Part shown: piece after piece, positions 28,666-38,100 of the stretch
Position numbering within the stretch: position 1 is the first letter of the stretch
How the letters are laid out: every line of letters starts with the position of its first letter
From: Symsagittifera roscoffensis
Taxonomy: Eukaryota; Xenacoelomorpha; Acoela; Convolutidae
DNA length: 64,000 bases
Assembly: GCF_963678635.1 (NCBI RefSeq)
Contig: NC_087071.1
Span: 7,021,624 to 7,085,623, forward strand
Direction of reading: 5' to 3'
The notes under the pieces: generated by a model
What the model was told of the DNA's origin: nothing
What the model saw: only the letters and a program-made list of their open reading frames with translations
Databases searched by the model: none
Translations under genes and position numbers: made by a program

Positions 28666-29563
28666 TGTGCCAGTCGGTCATGTCTGGAAGTTTGACCTTG
28701 AGAGACACGAAAATACGTAATTTTGGAGTGGAATTTTAATTTTCAAAATTTCGAATGGAGCCTGTCATGTTCAGTTTTCTCGTACCAACTGAAAACACAA
28801 AGTGAAAAATCAGAACGACCGAATTTACAAGTGCGGGAAAATACTCAAGAAAAACAGCAGAAAATTGCTATTCGCAATTTCCAGATATAAAATAGGACAC
28901 GAGTAGAGCTGTCTTATCCCGAAATAGGAGGAGAGATAATAAAAAGAAGAGAGAACAACTATTCGGAACAAACTAGAGTGAACCTTCAAAGGAAAGGTGG
29001 ACAGCTTGATTGTCCCAATTGTTCATACAAAAACTCAAATTCTAGAGCCAGAACTTACTTCTGTTACCAAAACTGACCAGTATCAAATTTATTTGGTTTT
29101 ATTATCTGATTCTTGAGTTGCTTACCAATTTAATTACTCCCTGTACTCGAGTACATCAACATGTGATTCCCCAATTTAATTTTCTCGAGTGTGTTTTATG
29201 ATTGTTATGTTGAGATAAGGCGAGTTTTAGGTTGATCCATCTGAAATGGATCAAAGTTCCACTGTCCAATAAAAAGTAACTTAACGGATTGTTCCGACCC
29301 TGTTTTTAACAGCGTTCGCGTATTTTGGGTATTTTGAGACCTAAGTATGGGGACGTTCTTATTTTCTAGAGTGGGGGGGATATTTTAGTAGTAGCCTTTA
29401 AGCTGTAACGGGTTCTAGTCTCATGTCGCAAGCGAACCGAATTGGCTCCGACCGTTCATGAGGTAGAAAAACACAAGAGATAGTGTCCCTGACTCTTGAG
29501 CCAATGGTTATAGGGCCTATTTTTCTTAAGCCTCATATGTGACCGAAGTAGGCGACTGTTACA
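28666..29563 (+). repeat. 3' LTR of element 1
   Basis: This 898-bp copy of 5535-6430 has TG...CA ends, a TATAAAATA at 28886 and AATAAA at 29268-29273. The bases after it (GAAAACAATA) resemble those that follow the same point in the element 2 LTR for about 20 bases. Confidence 0.9.
29268..29273 (+). terminator. AATAAA signal in 3' LTR
   Basis: AATAAA follows the conserved LTR hairpin and would direct 3' end formation of the element transcript. Confidence 0.5.
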
Positions 29564-29906
29564 GAAAACAATATTATATACGAAATTTAGAATGTAAATT
29601 CAAACGTTTTCGCATATTTTGTGCATCATCAGGATTAAATAATTTTTATAATATTTAAAAAACCATCAACGATCTGAAAGTGAGAAACATGTCTAAAAAG
29701 GGCTCTAAAATTTTTTAACCTTTCAAATTTAATTAACTGTAATTACATAATAAAAAGGGTTATCATGAATAATATTTTCCTGCAAACTTCTGAGATTTTT
29801 AGTTTTGTGTTCTTCCATGGTTATAAAATTTTGATTTGGGAATATTTTCGATTCTGACATGTCAATTTTTTAACTTTTGGTCATGTTATGCATAGAATAT
29901 AATTTT
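29564..29906. other. AT-rich flank before gap
   Basis: No gene or clear repeat was seen. The first ~20 bases may continue the old LTR into which element 1 inserted. Confidence 0.4.
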
Positions 29907-30106
29907 NNNNNNNNNNNNNNNNNNNNNNNNNNNNNNNNNNNNNNNNNNNNNNNNNNNNNNNNNNNNNNNNNNNNNNNNNNNNNNNNNNNNNNNNNNNNNN
30001 NNNNNNNNNNNNNNNNNNNNNNNNNNNNNNNNNNNNNNNNNNNNNNNNNNNNNNNNNNNNNNNNNNNNNNNNNNNNNNNNNNNNNNNNNNNNNNNNNNNN
30101 NNNNNN
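29907..30106. other. Assembly gap (200 N)
   Basis: Exactly 200 N bases look like a fixed-size placeholder, so the true distance is unknown. The 5' LTR and PBS of element 2 are presumably hidden here. Confidence 0.98.
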
Positions 30107-30279
30107 AAAAGGGAAGGCTAAAGGCACAGCAAAACCTTAATCGAGCCGAAGTTTAGGCCAGCGATAAGACCCTTCACCGTTATGTGTGAATTGTCAAATA
30201 AGAGGCTTAACTTCAATCCGGAAGGGTCTAGGAAAGTAGTACATACCCTTCCTAGTTAATTGAAAAAGCAATATTGCAT

Positions 30280-30515
30280 CGGAGAACGTATCCGGAGGGG
30301 TATAGGTTGAAAGAAGGAAATCTCCGAAAAGCTACTTTTTACAAAACCGGAGGGTTCCCAATCCGGAGGGGGTCAAAATTTTTTCAAGTTAGGGAGGGGT
30401 CCGAATCCGGAGGGGTCTTTATAGTTGCTATTTCGGAGGGTTCCCAATCCGGAGGGGTTTAGATTCTATTAGTCCGGAAGGGTCCTATTTGTGCCACTCC
30501 GGAGGGGTATTTTTT
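30280..30515 (+). repeat. TCCGGAGGGGT repeat cluster in element 2 leader
   Basis: About ten copies of a TCCGGAGGGGT or TCCGGAAGGGT core occur at irregular 20-40 base spacing. Element 3 has a cleaner 25-bp array of the same core at 47525-47775. The CCGGAAG core resembles an ETS-factor site, but that is inference. Confidence 0.75.
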
Positions 30516-31446
30516 TATTAAAGGGACTTAGGTAGGCGAAAGAAAGACTAAAAAAGTGAGAGGTATTAGATTATTAGCACACAGGCTAGGTATCAGTGAC
30601 TGCACTGGTAACTTGCCTTTCAAAAAGAACAAGACCAAAACAAAACAGCTCCGAACTCGGATATTCGCGACGCTAAGTCTAAATTAAAAAGAGCGTGATT
30701 CATTGGTGTGGATTGTAAACATAATACGTTTTTGGGAAAAGTGACTGCCCCTGAGGATTTTAGTAAGTCTAGCTCGGGCAGTCCGAAGGCAGATAGGTAA
30801 CACAGTACTCGGTGGGTGCAATAGACGCCCACTTGAGAAAATAACTGCCTTCAAAGTTTTGTCTGTTTGGTGCAGCACCGAGCAGGGAAAGCTTTTTCTT
30901 TAAAAGACAGGTTCGACTATTGTACTGTGACTGACTAAGAGTACATTACACATACGTTTTTTTTTCATAGAGGTATTCATATTCTGACATTAAGTATATA
31001 TATTTTGTTTTTGATTTTAAATCAACGTAAACTGTGCTTGATTGGGTAGTGAGTACACTATCTTTTAAATTGACTGAAAACATTCATATTGTGCTAGTTT
31101 TTAAATCTTACGACCGATAATCGGTTAGTGTGAATAAATTTTATACAAACTGAAATCTGATAACATACAGGGATTCGTGGTCACTATTTAATAGAATCTT
31201 GTGAAATTTATTGTGTTGTGTCATTATTATTGTTAATAAAACTATAAGGTCTCTAGCAATCGAGTTAAGTGTAAGGCATTAAAAAGTGACAAATAGAGAA
31301 TGAGTCTAGACAAGTCAAGGATACCAAAACGAGGTAATAGCTCTAGGAAATTCATACCTGAAAAGCAAAGAAAAACGATGACAGATCCTTTTGTGGATTA
31401 GATCAGGCGATCCCGGTCTGGTAAAGAGGAGACTGTTTCAGGCAGA
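30516..31446 (+). other. Element 2 leader downstream of array
   Basis: This noncoding leader is alignable with 47780-48626 of element 3. Shared stretches include CAGTGACTGCACTGGTAAC and GCCCACTTGAGAAAA. No gene was seen, and the short frames here run antisense to the leader. Confidence 0.6.
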
Positions 31447-33003
31447 ATGGTTGAAACGAGAAGTCAGAAGACCTCAGAAGAGCGAAAAGAACTGTTAGAA
31501 GTGGAGGTCATTACGGACCATACCATGAACGACAACCAGGAAGTAAATGGACTAGAAGGGAGAGGCAGAAGGCTGGCGAGTGAATCTACTCCGGTAGAAC
31601 AAGGCCATGATTTTGCCACTTCCACCGGGACGCTGGATCGAGAAGAGATGTCGGAACTGTCCGACATCTCAACTGAAGTAGCGGCGACTAGAAGATCTCC
31701 GACAGACAACACTATGATGGCAGGCGGAACTGGGAAACAAACAACGTCATCATCATTCTCAGAAAGAATGAAGAACACCTTCGGAAACATCTTTCCATTC
31801 AGCATGGGAGGAGGAGCAGGAAACGACGGTGAGTCCCAGGAGGAAGAGGATGAAGAGGAGCAAGGGGACTTTGGATCTCAAGTCAGCCTCAATTGTTCGA
31901 TCCAGGAGAATGAGGCACACGTCGGAAGAGATACTGGAGCCATGGACAAATTTGGTGTAGTGATAACGATAAGCAAAGAGACAAACACACCGGGCCAGTC
32001 AAAAGACTTCGCGATTAGGACAAGTTCAGAGCCACAACCTGGAGAGAGTAGAACCAGAGGGCTAGGCTACGCGTTAGTGGATCCTGAAATAGATAATGAC
32101 AAGACGTTGAAGCAGAGAGTCAAGGCCCGGATCTCGACCAGCACGAAGCTACCTGGGACCGACAGGGTTACACCACCACTAGTGACGCCACTCCTGGATA
32201 ACGGGGCAGCACTAGAGGAAGCCTTGAACAACATAGTGGACAGTTTAGGAGAACAAAACGAGCAGATGTCAATAAGGATGAGTGAACTAGAAAGAGCAGT
32301 TCACATTGAAAGAGAAAGTCTGCGGGAAGAAATAAACCGCAACAGACAAGAAGTTGGCAGGAGCGAAAAACGCTTGAAAGAAAGAACGGACAAACATATG
32401 ACGAGGAACTTGTCGCGAATGACAAGAGAGGCGGAACAGAGAGAGTTACGCTTAAGAGCCGACATGGAGAAGTTAAGAATTCAGCAAGAGCAGTCTCTTG
32501 GGACTCTTGACACAAAGATAGACGCGATGACGGAGAGGCGAACTCAAGCTATCATGGATAGGTTGGACGGGCTACTAAGCAGCAAAAGTGGACCAAAAGA
32601 AGGAGAGCCGAACTCGGGATGTCCCAGCAGGGAACCGAGGGTGAACTTCAATGAACATCAAAAGGGGAAAACGTATGGATCCACTAGAGGCAGGGGCAGT
32701 TCATCAGGCTATGCCACAAGGGGCAATGGAGCATGGGGCCCGAACAGTAGAGCAAGTTCAACGGGGAACAGACAAACCTCTAACGAACGACCAACGCAAG
32801 GCACACATGCGACTGGGAGAAGTGATTCCGGCAACAGGGGGCATGCAAGCCCGCGAGGAGTCATGTGGGCCAAGCGGGAAACGCTCACGGTGATTCAGAT
32901 TGCAGGGATGCACCGCACACAGAGCCTTCGACGAGGTGTGAGGACACTCAAGCGGGACACTCAAGGGATGCTACGGCAATGGCCACAGCATTTGAACCCC
33001 TAA
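31447..33003 (+). CDS. gag: Element 2 Gag, N-terminal part
   Basis: The ATG opens MVETRS, like element 1's internal MVSTRS. The frame covers a polar, low-complexity N-terminus and a predicted coiled coil at about residues 255-375. Near 32870 an indel moves the real reading to the frame of 32865-33878, so the last ~45 residues here are out of frame. It aligns with decayed gag of element 3. Confidence 0.8.
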   Translation: MVETRSQKTSEERKELLEVEVITDHTMNDNQEVNGLEGRGRRLASESTPVEQGHDFATSTGTLDREEMSELSDISTEVAATRRSPTDNTMMAGGTGKQTTSSSFSERMKNTFGNIFPFSMGGGAGNDGESQEEEDEEEQGDFGSQVSLNCSIQENEAHVGRDTGAMDKFGVVITISKETNTPGQSKDFAIRTSSEPQPGESRTRGLGYALVDPEIDNDKTLKQRVKARISTSTKLPGTDRVTPPLVTPLLDNGAALEEALNNIVDSLGEQNEQMSIRMSELERAVHIERESLREEINRNRQEVGRSEKRLKERTDKHMTRNLSRMTREAEQRELRLRADMEKLRIQQEQSLGTLDTKIDAMTERRTQAIMDRLDGLLSSKSGPKEGEPNSGCPSREPRVNFNEHQKGKTYGSTRGRGSSSGYATRGNGAWGPNSRASSTGNRQTSNERPTQGTHATGRSDSGNRGHASPRGVMWAKRETLTVIQIAGMHRTQSLRRGVRTLKRDTQGMLRQWPQHLNP

Positions 33004-33878
33004 ATAGGTCTTTGGAGACATTCCTGACAAGGTTATCTAGAACCAATGAACGCAGTGAGAAGTCCAGAAGAGTCTTTAAGAAACCAAGATGTTACAAAGA
33101 CAAATCTGATGGCTGTATTGATACCTGGATAGAGGTAATGAAGTTGCATTTCGAGGAAGAGGACTTGTCGGAGAGACAGGAATGCAGTGCGCTCACCAGC
33201 AACTTGGAAGGGACAGCCCTGAACTGTGTCATGGCCAAGGAGCAATATCAACGTAACACTGCAGAGAAAATCTTCGAAATCTTGTTAAACCGTTTCGGAT
33301 CAGGGGTGCAGGGGCACCAGGCGATGATGCGCTTTGAGAAACGGAGGCAACGAGAAGATGAAACGATAGACAAGTTTCTCGATGATTTGGAAATGCTGAG
33401 AAGACGCAGCCAACCGGACGAATCAAACCGAAGGATGAACTTGGCCGTAGCCTCAAAATTCATCGATGGTGTGAAGAATGATGAACATCGTACGATGCTA
33501 GCAACGCATTACACGCCACTTTCAACCAATGCGCCAACCCCGGAGGAGTTGAGGCTCAAATCAAAAGAGTATCTTTTGTTGAAACCTCCTTCGAGATCTG
33601 GATATTACAAGAACAATTATGGAAATTTTAACAACGCACCAGCAAACCAAGGGAACAATTGGTACAAACCGAGGGATGATATGGACAAGAGACGCTCTTG
33701 TGCTAATTGCAGTTCAACGGACCATCATGTGTCAGCATGCCCAGCTTACAAACAAGGCATGAAAGCAATAGGCTTTAGCCTCGAGGACGAAGATGCGTCG
33801 GAGTTGGACCATGAGGATTTCATGAGAGGAGTAATTCGGCCCGAGGTGTTTCTTTTGCAACTTGGAAGGTCATTTTAA
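32865..33878 (+). CDS. gag: Element 2 Gag, capsid and first zinc knuckle
   Basis: This frame contains the conserved capsid-like region (CIDTWIEVMKLH through FGSGVQGHQAMMRFEKRR) and an intact zinc knuckle C-x2-C-x4-H-x4-C around 33702-33743. Near 33846 an 8-base deletion, judged against element 3, destroys the frame before the second knuckle. The final residues are therefore out of frame. Confidence 0.8.
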   Translation: MGQAGNAHGDSDCRDAPHTEPSTRCEDTQAGHSRDATAMATAFEPLNRSLETFLTRLSRTNERSEKSRRVFKKPRCYKDKSDGCIDTWIEVMKLHFEEEDLSERQECSALTSNLEGTALNCVMAKEQYQRNTAEKIFEILLNRFGSGVQGHQAMMRFEKRRQREDETIDKFLDDLEMLRRRSQPDESNRRMNLAVASKFIDGVKNDEHRTMLATHYTPLSTNAPTPEELRLKSKEYLLLKPPSRSGYYKNNYGNFNNAPANQGNNWYKPRDDMDKRRSCANCSSTDHHVSACPAYKQGMKAIGFSLEDEDASELDHEDFMRGVIRPEVFLLQLGRSF

Positions 33879-34146
33879 ATCAGATTGTCCGCAATTCTGG
33901 GATGCAGTGGCAGACATCAAGCATCCAAGACATGAAGAAGCTTTGTCAGGAGTGAAAGCCAGCAAGGCTCGACTTTTGAGTGAGGCGGAGGCACGCAGAA
34001 AGGATAAACCTCAAGAGCTGGCGGCAAAGAAAATGCAAGCGGTATTAGAGGAGACACGTGAGCCGGAACCGGCAACTGCGGCTGATGGCTTCAAGATCGA
34101 TTATAAGGCAGCCGCAAGGGATGCTCTAAATAGAGTACAACACTAA
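33862..34146 (+). CDS. gag: Element 2 Gag tail after second frameshift
   Basis: The reading resumes with HFKSDCPQFWD, the end of a second zinc knuckle, and continues through a Lys/Glu/Ala-rich helix-prone tail. TAA at 34144-34146 interrupts a frame that otherwise continues into the protease part. Confidence 0.7.
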   Translation: MEGHFKSDCPQFWDAVADIKHPRHEEALSGVKASKARLLSEAEARRKDKPQELAAKKMQAVLEETREPEPATAADGFKIDYKAAARDALNRVQH

Positions 34147-35139
34147 TTGTTGACGAAAGAGATCGAACAAAAAGTGAAACTTGAACTGGAAAATGAGAAG
34201 CTTCAGGAGCAACTGAATACCTTCGAAGCAACGGAGTTCGAAGAGACGAAAGCATCAAGCAGTTTAGACATGAAACTTAAAGTGATCTCCGGTAAGAGGT
34301 TCGGCATGGTGCCGCAAGGAAATAAGATACAGTCGATTATCTCAGTGGCTGGACACCAGGTAATAAGAAATCTGAGTGAACCATCCGAGTTCACTTTAAT
34401 GCATTTGGACACATATGCAGATTATCTGAGGCAGGTGGAGCCACGCACCGAGTCGAGAGCTGTGCGAGCACTACTAAAGACGGGTGGCCCTCGCATGAAG
34501 AAACTTCATGGACGCTACCTGGAGTTCTATGGGCCGTATCAAATAATGCTGAACGTGGATGGAATCAGTATCTACACCAGGACTTATATAACAACAGATG
34601 ATGACCAAATAGGGCAGATCTATTTGAATGAAGAGGAACTCAAAGTCCGCAGGATAGGCAATGACGTCATGATGGAACAAGACGCGGTACACATTGGATA
34701 TGAAGCAGATGTGACAGCACATCTGCTCGATACCAACGGAACAAAAATCGGAGTCACAGGGCTTCTGGACACAGGAGCGGTAGTGAGTGTGATGCCGATA
34801 AAAACTTGGGAAAGAATGGGCTTCACGCGGGAAGATCTGATTCCTACGAATCTCCGACTGGCCACCGCAAATCGAGGAGCTATCTACGTAGCCGGAAGAA
34901 CACCAATAACGGTCCCTCACATGGGAGGACGAGATCTTTGGATGAGCTTCCTGGTGGTAGAGAATCTGGACGACGCCGACCAATTCATCTTGGGCAGAGA
35001 TTTTGTCAGGAATTTTGACGTGATGATTGACTTGAACAACGGTCTAATACGGATTAGAGACCCGGACCGAAAGTATGTTAAGAGACCAATTAATAGGATA
35101 ATAACAGACGAAAATAAGGTACCAGTTTTTTTTGGATAG
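34147..35139 (+). CDS. pro: Element 2 Gag tail and aspartic protease
   Basis: In frame with the previous piece, this holds the conserved pre-protease region and the protease. The active site DTGA is near residue 209 and the C-terminal ILGRD motif near 280. It processes the polyprotein. At 35126-35133 eight T bases, against seven needed for the frame, shift it out into the next frame. Confidence 0.85.
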   Translation: MLTKEIEQKVKLELENEKLQEQLNTFEATEFEETKASSSLDMKLKVISGKRFGMVPQGNKIQSIISVAGHQVIRNLSEPSEFTLMHLDTYADYLRQVEPRTESRAVRALLKTGGPRMKKLHGRYLEFYGPYQIMLNVDGISIYTRTYITTDDDQIGQIYLNEEELKVRRIGNDVMMEQDAVHIGYEADVTAHLLDTNGTKIGVTGLLDTGAVVSVMPIKTWERMGFTREDLIPTNLRLATANRGAIYVAGRTPITVPHMGGRDLWMSFLVVENLDDADQFILGRDFVRNFDVMIDLNNGLIRIRDPDRKYVKRPINRIITDENKVPVFFG

Positions 35140-38100
35140 AAAAGTAAAATTACAACCAGGACAAGCTGTAGTAGCAATTTTTAGAATGAGAAATTTAAAT
35201 TCGTTAAGTGATAGTAAACAGGTTTGCTTAGTACCGAATCCAAATAGTCAGAGTTCGGTGATTTTAGGCCGGAGCTTCTCGGTAACGCGAAACGGAATGT
35301 GTGTCAGTGTGTTGTTGAACACACTGGACACCACGGTTTCAATCCAGTGTGACAAGAAGCTTGGCTACGCTTTGCCGATGAGGACCGACTATGAGGAGAC
35401 ACAAAACTTGAAGAAATATAGTGTGAAAGACTGTCCTTATCATGCCAATAAAGATAAAATTTTAAAGAGGATTAATGAATTAAAATCTATTCATAAATTG
35501 TTTTCAATGAAATCCGAAACGGACGACGGCTTATCAAGCTGCTCGAATTTTCCGGAACGCCCCTCGTCATATGAACTAGAATCTGACAAACCGGTTTTGC
35601 CAGAGATAGAATATTTAAAAGGGAAAATAGGTGAGGGAGATTTCGAAAAATTGCGGGACCTCCTAAATCGGAACGCAGATGTAATTTCAAAACATAAGGC
35701 GGATATCGGTTGCTGTAATTTCGTCGAACACGAAATCGAACTAGAAGAGGGCGCCGTTCCCCATAGGGAAGGCGCAAGGCGAATGACGCCACATGAATCG
35801 GAAGCGTGCCGAGCGGAAATAGAAATGTTGCTTGAATACGACATGATAGAACCCTCGAAATCGCCGTGGGCTTGCGGGGTAGTAATGGCGAAAAAGAAAG
35901 GGGGGCAGCTTAGATTTTGTTGCGACTTTCGTTACTTGAACGCGGTAACGATAAAAGATGCGTACCCGATACCGCGAATAGACGAGAGCCTATCTAAACT
36001 TGATAATGCCAAGTTCTTCACCACATTGGACTTAGGTTCTGCCTTCTGGCAGGTCCCTCTGCGAAAGAAGGACAGAGAGAAAACCGGATTCGCGTGCGAA
36101 TTGGGATTGTACCAGTGGAAGAGGATGCCCTTCGGCTTGTGCAATGCAACGGCCACTTTTCAAAGACTGATGGCTCAGGCTTTGACGAAAGTGACCAAGA
36201 AGTACGGGAATCTCGTGATGTGTTACGTGGATGACGTAGTCATAGCGACACCGACCCTGGAAGACCACATTGATAGGCTCGATGAGGTCTTTGGATGCAT
36301 GAAAAGAGCAGGATTAAAGTGCAAACCATCGAAATGTGAAATCCTTAGGGATTCGATAAAGTACCTAGGAAGAATGGTGGATAGGCATGGTGTGAGGCCG
36401 GACCCGGAAGCAGTGGAAGCAGTGTTGACATGGAAGGCCCCCAGGACGGACACACAGCTCCTGAGCTTCCTAGGGTTTGCCAATTACTACCGAGAATTCA
36501 TAAAAGGATATGCGGACAAGGTGTATCCGATGCAGAAGCTGATGCGCAACAAAGGGAAAAAGTTCGAATGGAACGATGAGGCACAGGTTGCCTTCGAGAA
36601 CATAAAGTGGGAACTGTGCGAAGCTCCAGTGCTGGGCATGCCTACAGAAAAGGGCATGTATGTTCTCGACACAGACGCATCGGTGGTGGCCATCTCAGGA
36701 ATCTTGCATCAAGAGCAAGAATGGAACGGAAGAACAGTTCTCCGTCCCATTGCATACGGCAGCAAGGTCTTGAGTGACACAGAGATGAAATATGGCGCAC
36801 CAAAAGCAGAAATGTTTGCAGTAGTCACCTTCGTGGAAAAGTACCGTGCATACTTGGGGAGCGCTCCCTTCAAGTTACGCGTGGACAACAGAGCGTTATC
36901 CTGGTTGAAAACCTACTCGATGGATCAGAGTTATATTGGTAGATGGATAGTAAGATTGGATGGCTACCATATGATAATCGAACATAGGATGGGTGATAAA
37001 CACCAGAATGCTGACAGCCTCAGCAAGAAAACTGAGTTCTACGAAAGATTGGAGCAGAAGCAGGCCAATCAGGCGGAAATAAAGGAGGGATTCTCGTTTC
37101 TGGACAAAGAAACTTATAAAGCGCTTCCCTTAACGAGATGGTTGGATAAGACTGGACATCCAATTCCAGGGCACCCTGAGTTACCTGTAGAGAAAGCAGC
37201 CGAGATAAAGATCCTGTCCAAGGAGGACCCGCTCCCCTTGGATTTGTTGCTGCGCTCGAACCTGGTCCAGCAAGAACTCTCTCGCATGAATATAAACAGC
37301 CTCTCATTATTGGATAAAACGGTGCAAGTCACACCACAAGTGATGCGGATGCTGGGTGGATTGTTAGAAAGAGAAGTGACCAGAGATGACCCCGAGTGGA
37401 CAGCAGCAGTGGCATCGCTAACAGTCAGTGAGAAGGTGAAGATCATGCCGTCCAGACGACAGCACGAAGAGAACGAGAGGGAATGTAGGACAATAGTTCA
37501 GCAACTAGTATCCTCAATACCCCAAGAGATTTTAACCAGTACATCTTACGGACAGAAAGAACAGGGGAGCAGCAAGCAAAAGAAAACCGTCACCTTTGTG
37601 GACCGGGATAAAGAGGGTGAAGAGGTAGAACAAAATCTGCTGCAGGACTATTTGTCCGGGGAGACGGATGATGAGAAGAACCAGCGATCACAAGATCAAC
37701 ACCCGGGACAAGAAAATTTGTCCGGGGAGTCTGAGATAGACGAGAAAATTCCTGATGAGAAACAGGACCTAGAGAACAAGGTTTTGTCCGGGGAGTTCAG
37801 ATGGATGCGAAGAAAGCACAGACATGATCTGGAGGAGCGTGCAGTCTCCAGCACAACCTCTTCGACAGATTATAACTCAGGAAGCTCAGGAATGAATACC
37901 TATTCAGACAGGAATTCGAGCTCGGGATCAGAACTGTCAGAACTGGCGATACACACGCTACTAGTGGAAACTCGGGCAAGGGACCTGGACAGAGAGGTGT
38001 ACCAGGATCCTGACAGCGATCGCTACCTAATACCGAGCGAAAGAGTCTTTGACAACGCAGCGGATGACTTGGAGACAATAGCGGTATCGAAACGCTCGTT

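Larger units (their letters stand above)
5535..29563 (+). mobile_element. Element 1: giant (~24 kb) Ty3/gypsy-type LTR retrotransposon
   Basis: Two similar ~0.9-kb LTRs, starting TGTGCC and ending TTACA, bound ~22 kb of sequence with all genes on the plus strand. The order is PBS, repeat-rich leader, gag-protease, RT-RNase H, integrase with GPF module, macro-like domain, SGNH-hydrolase protein, a large unknown protein, a basic linker and a terminal Cys/His protein. The LTRs differ by a few percent by eye, so the insertion is not recent. The copy is defective, with several in-frame stops, an internal duplication and frameshifts in downstream genes. The flanks share only GAA at the junctions. 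Giant gypsy-type elements are known elsewhere (for example planarian Burro), but this gene set is unusual. Confidence 0.88.

Noticed and set aside
5530-29568. Standard 4-6 bp target duplication of element 1
   Set aside because: Only GAA is shared at both junctions; a longer exact duplication is not present.
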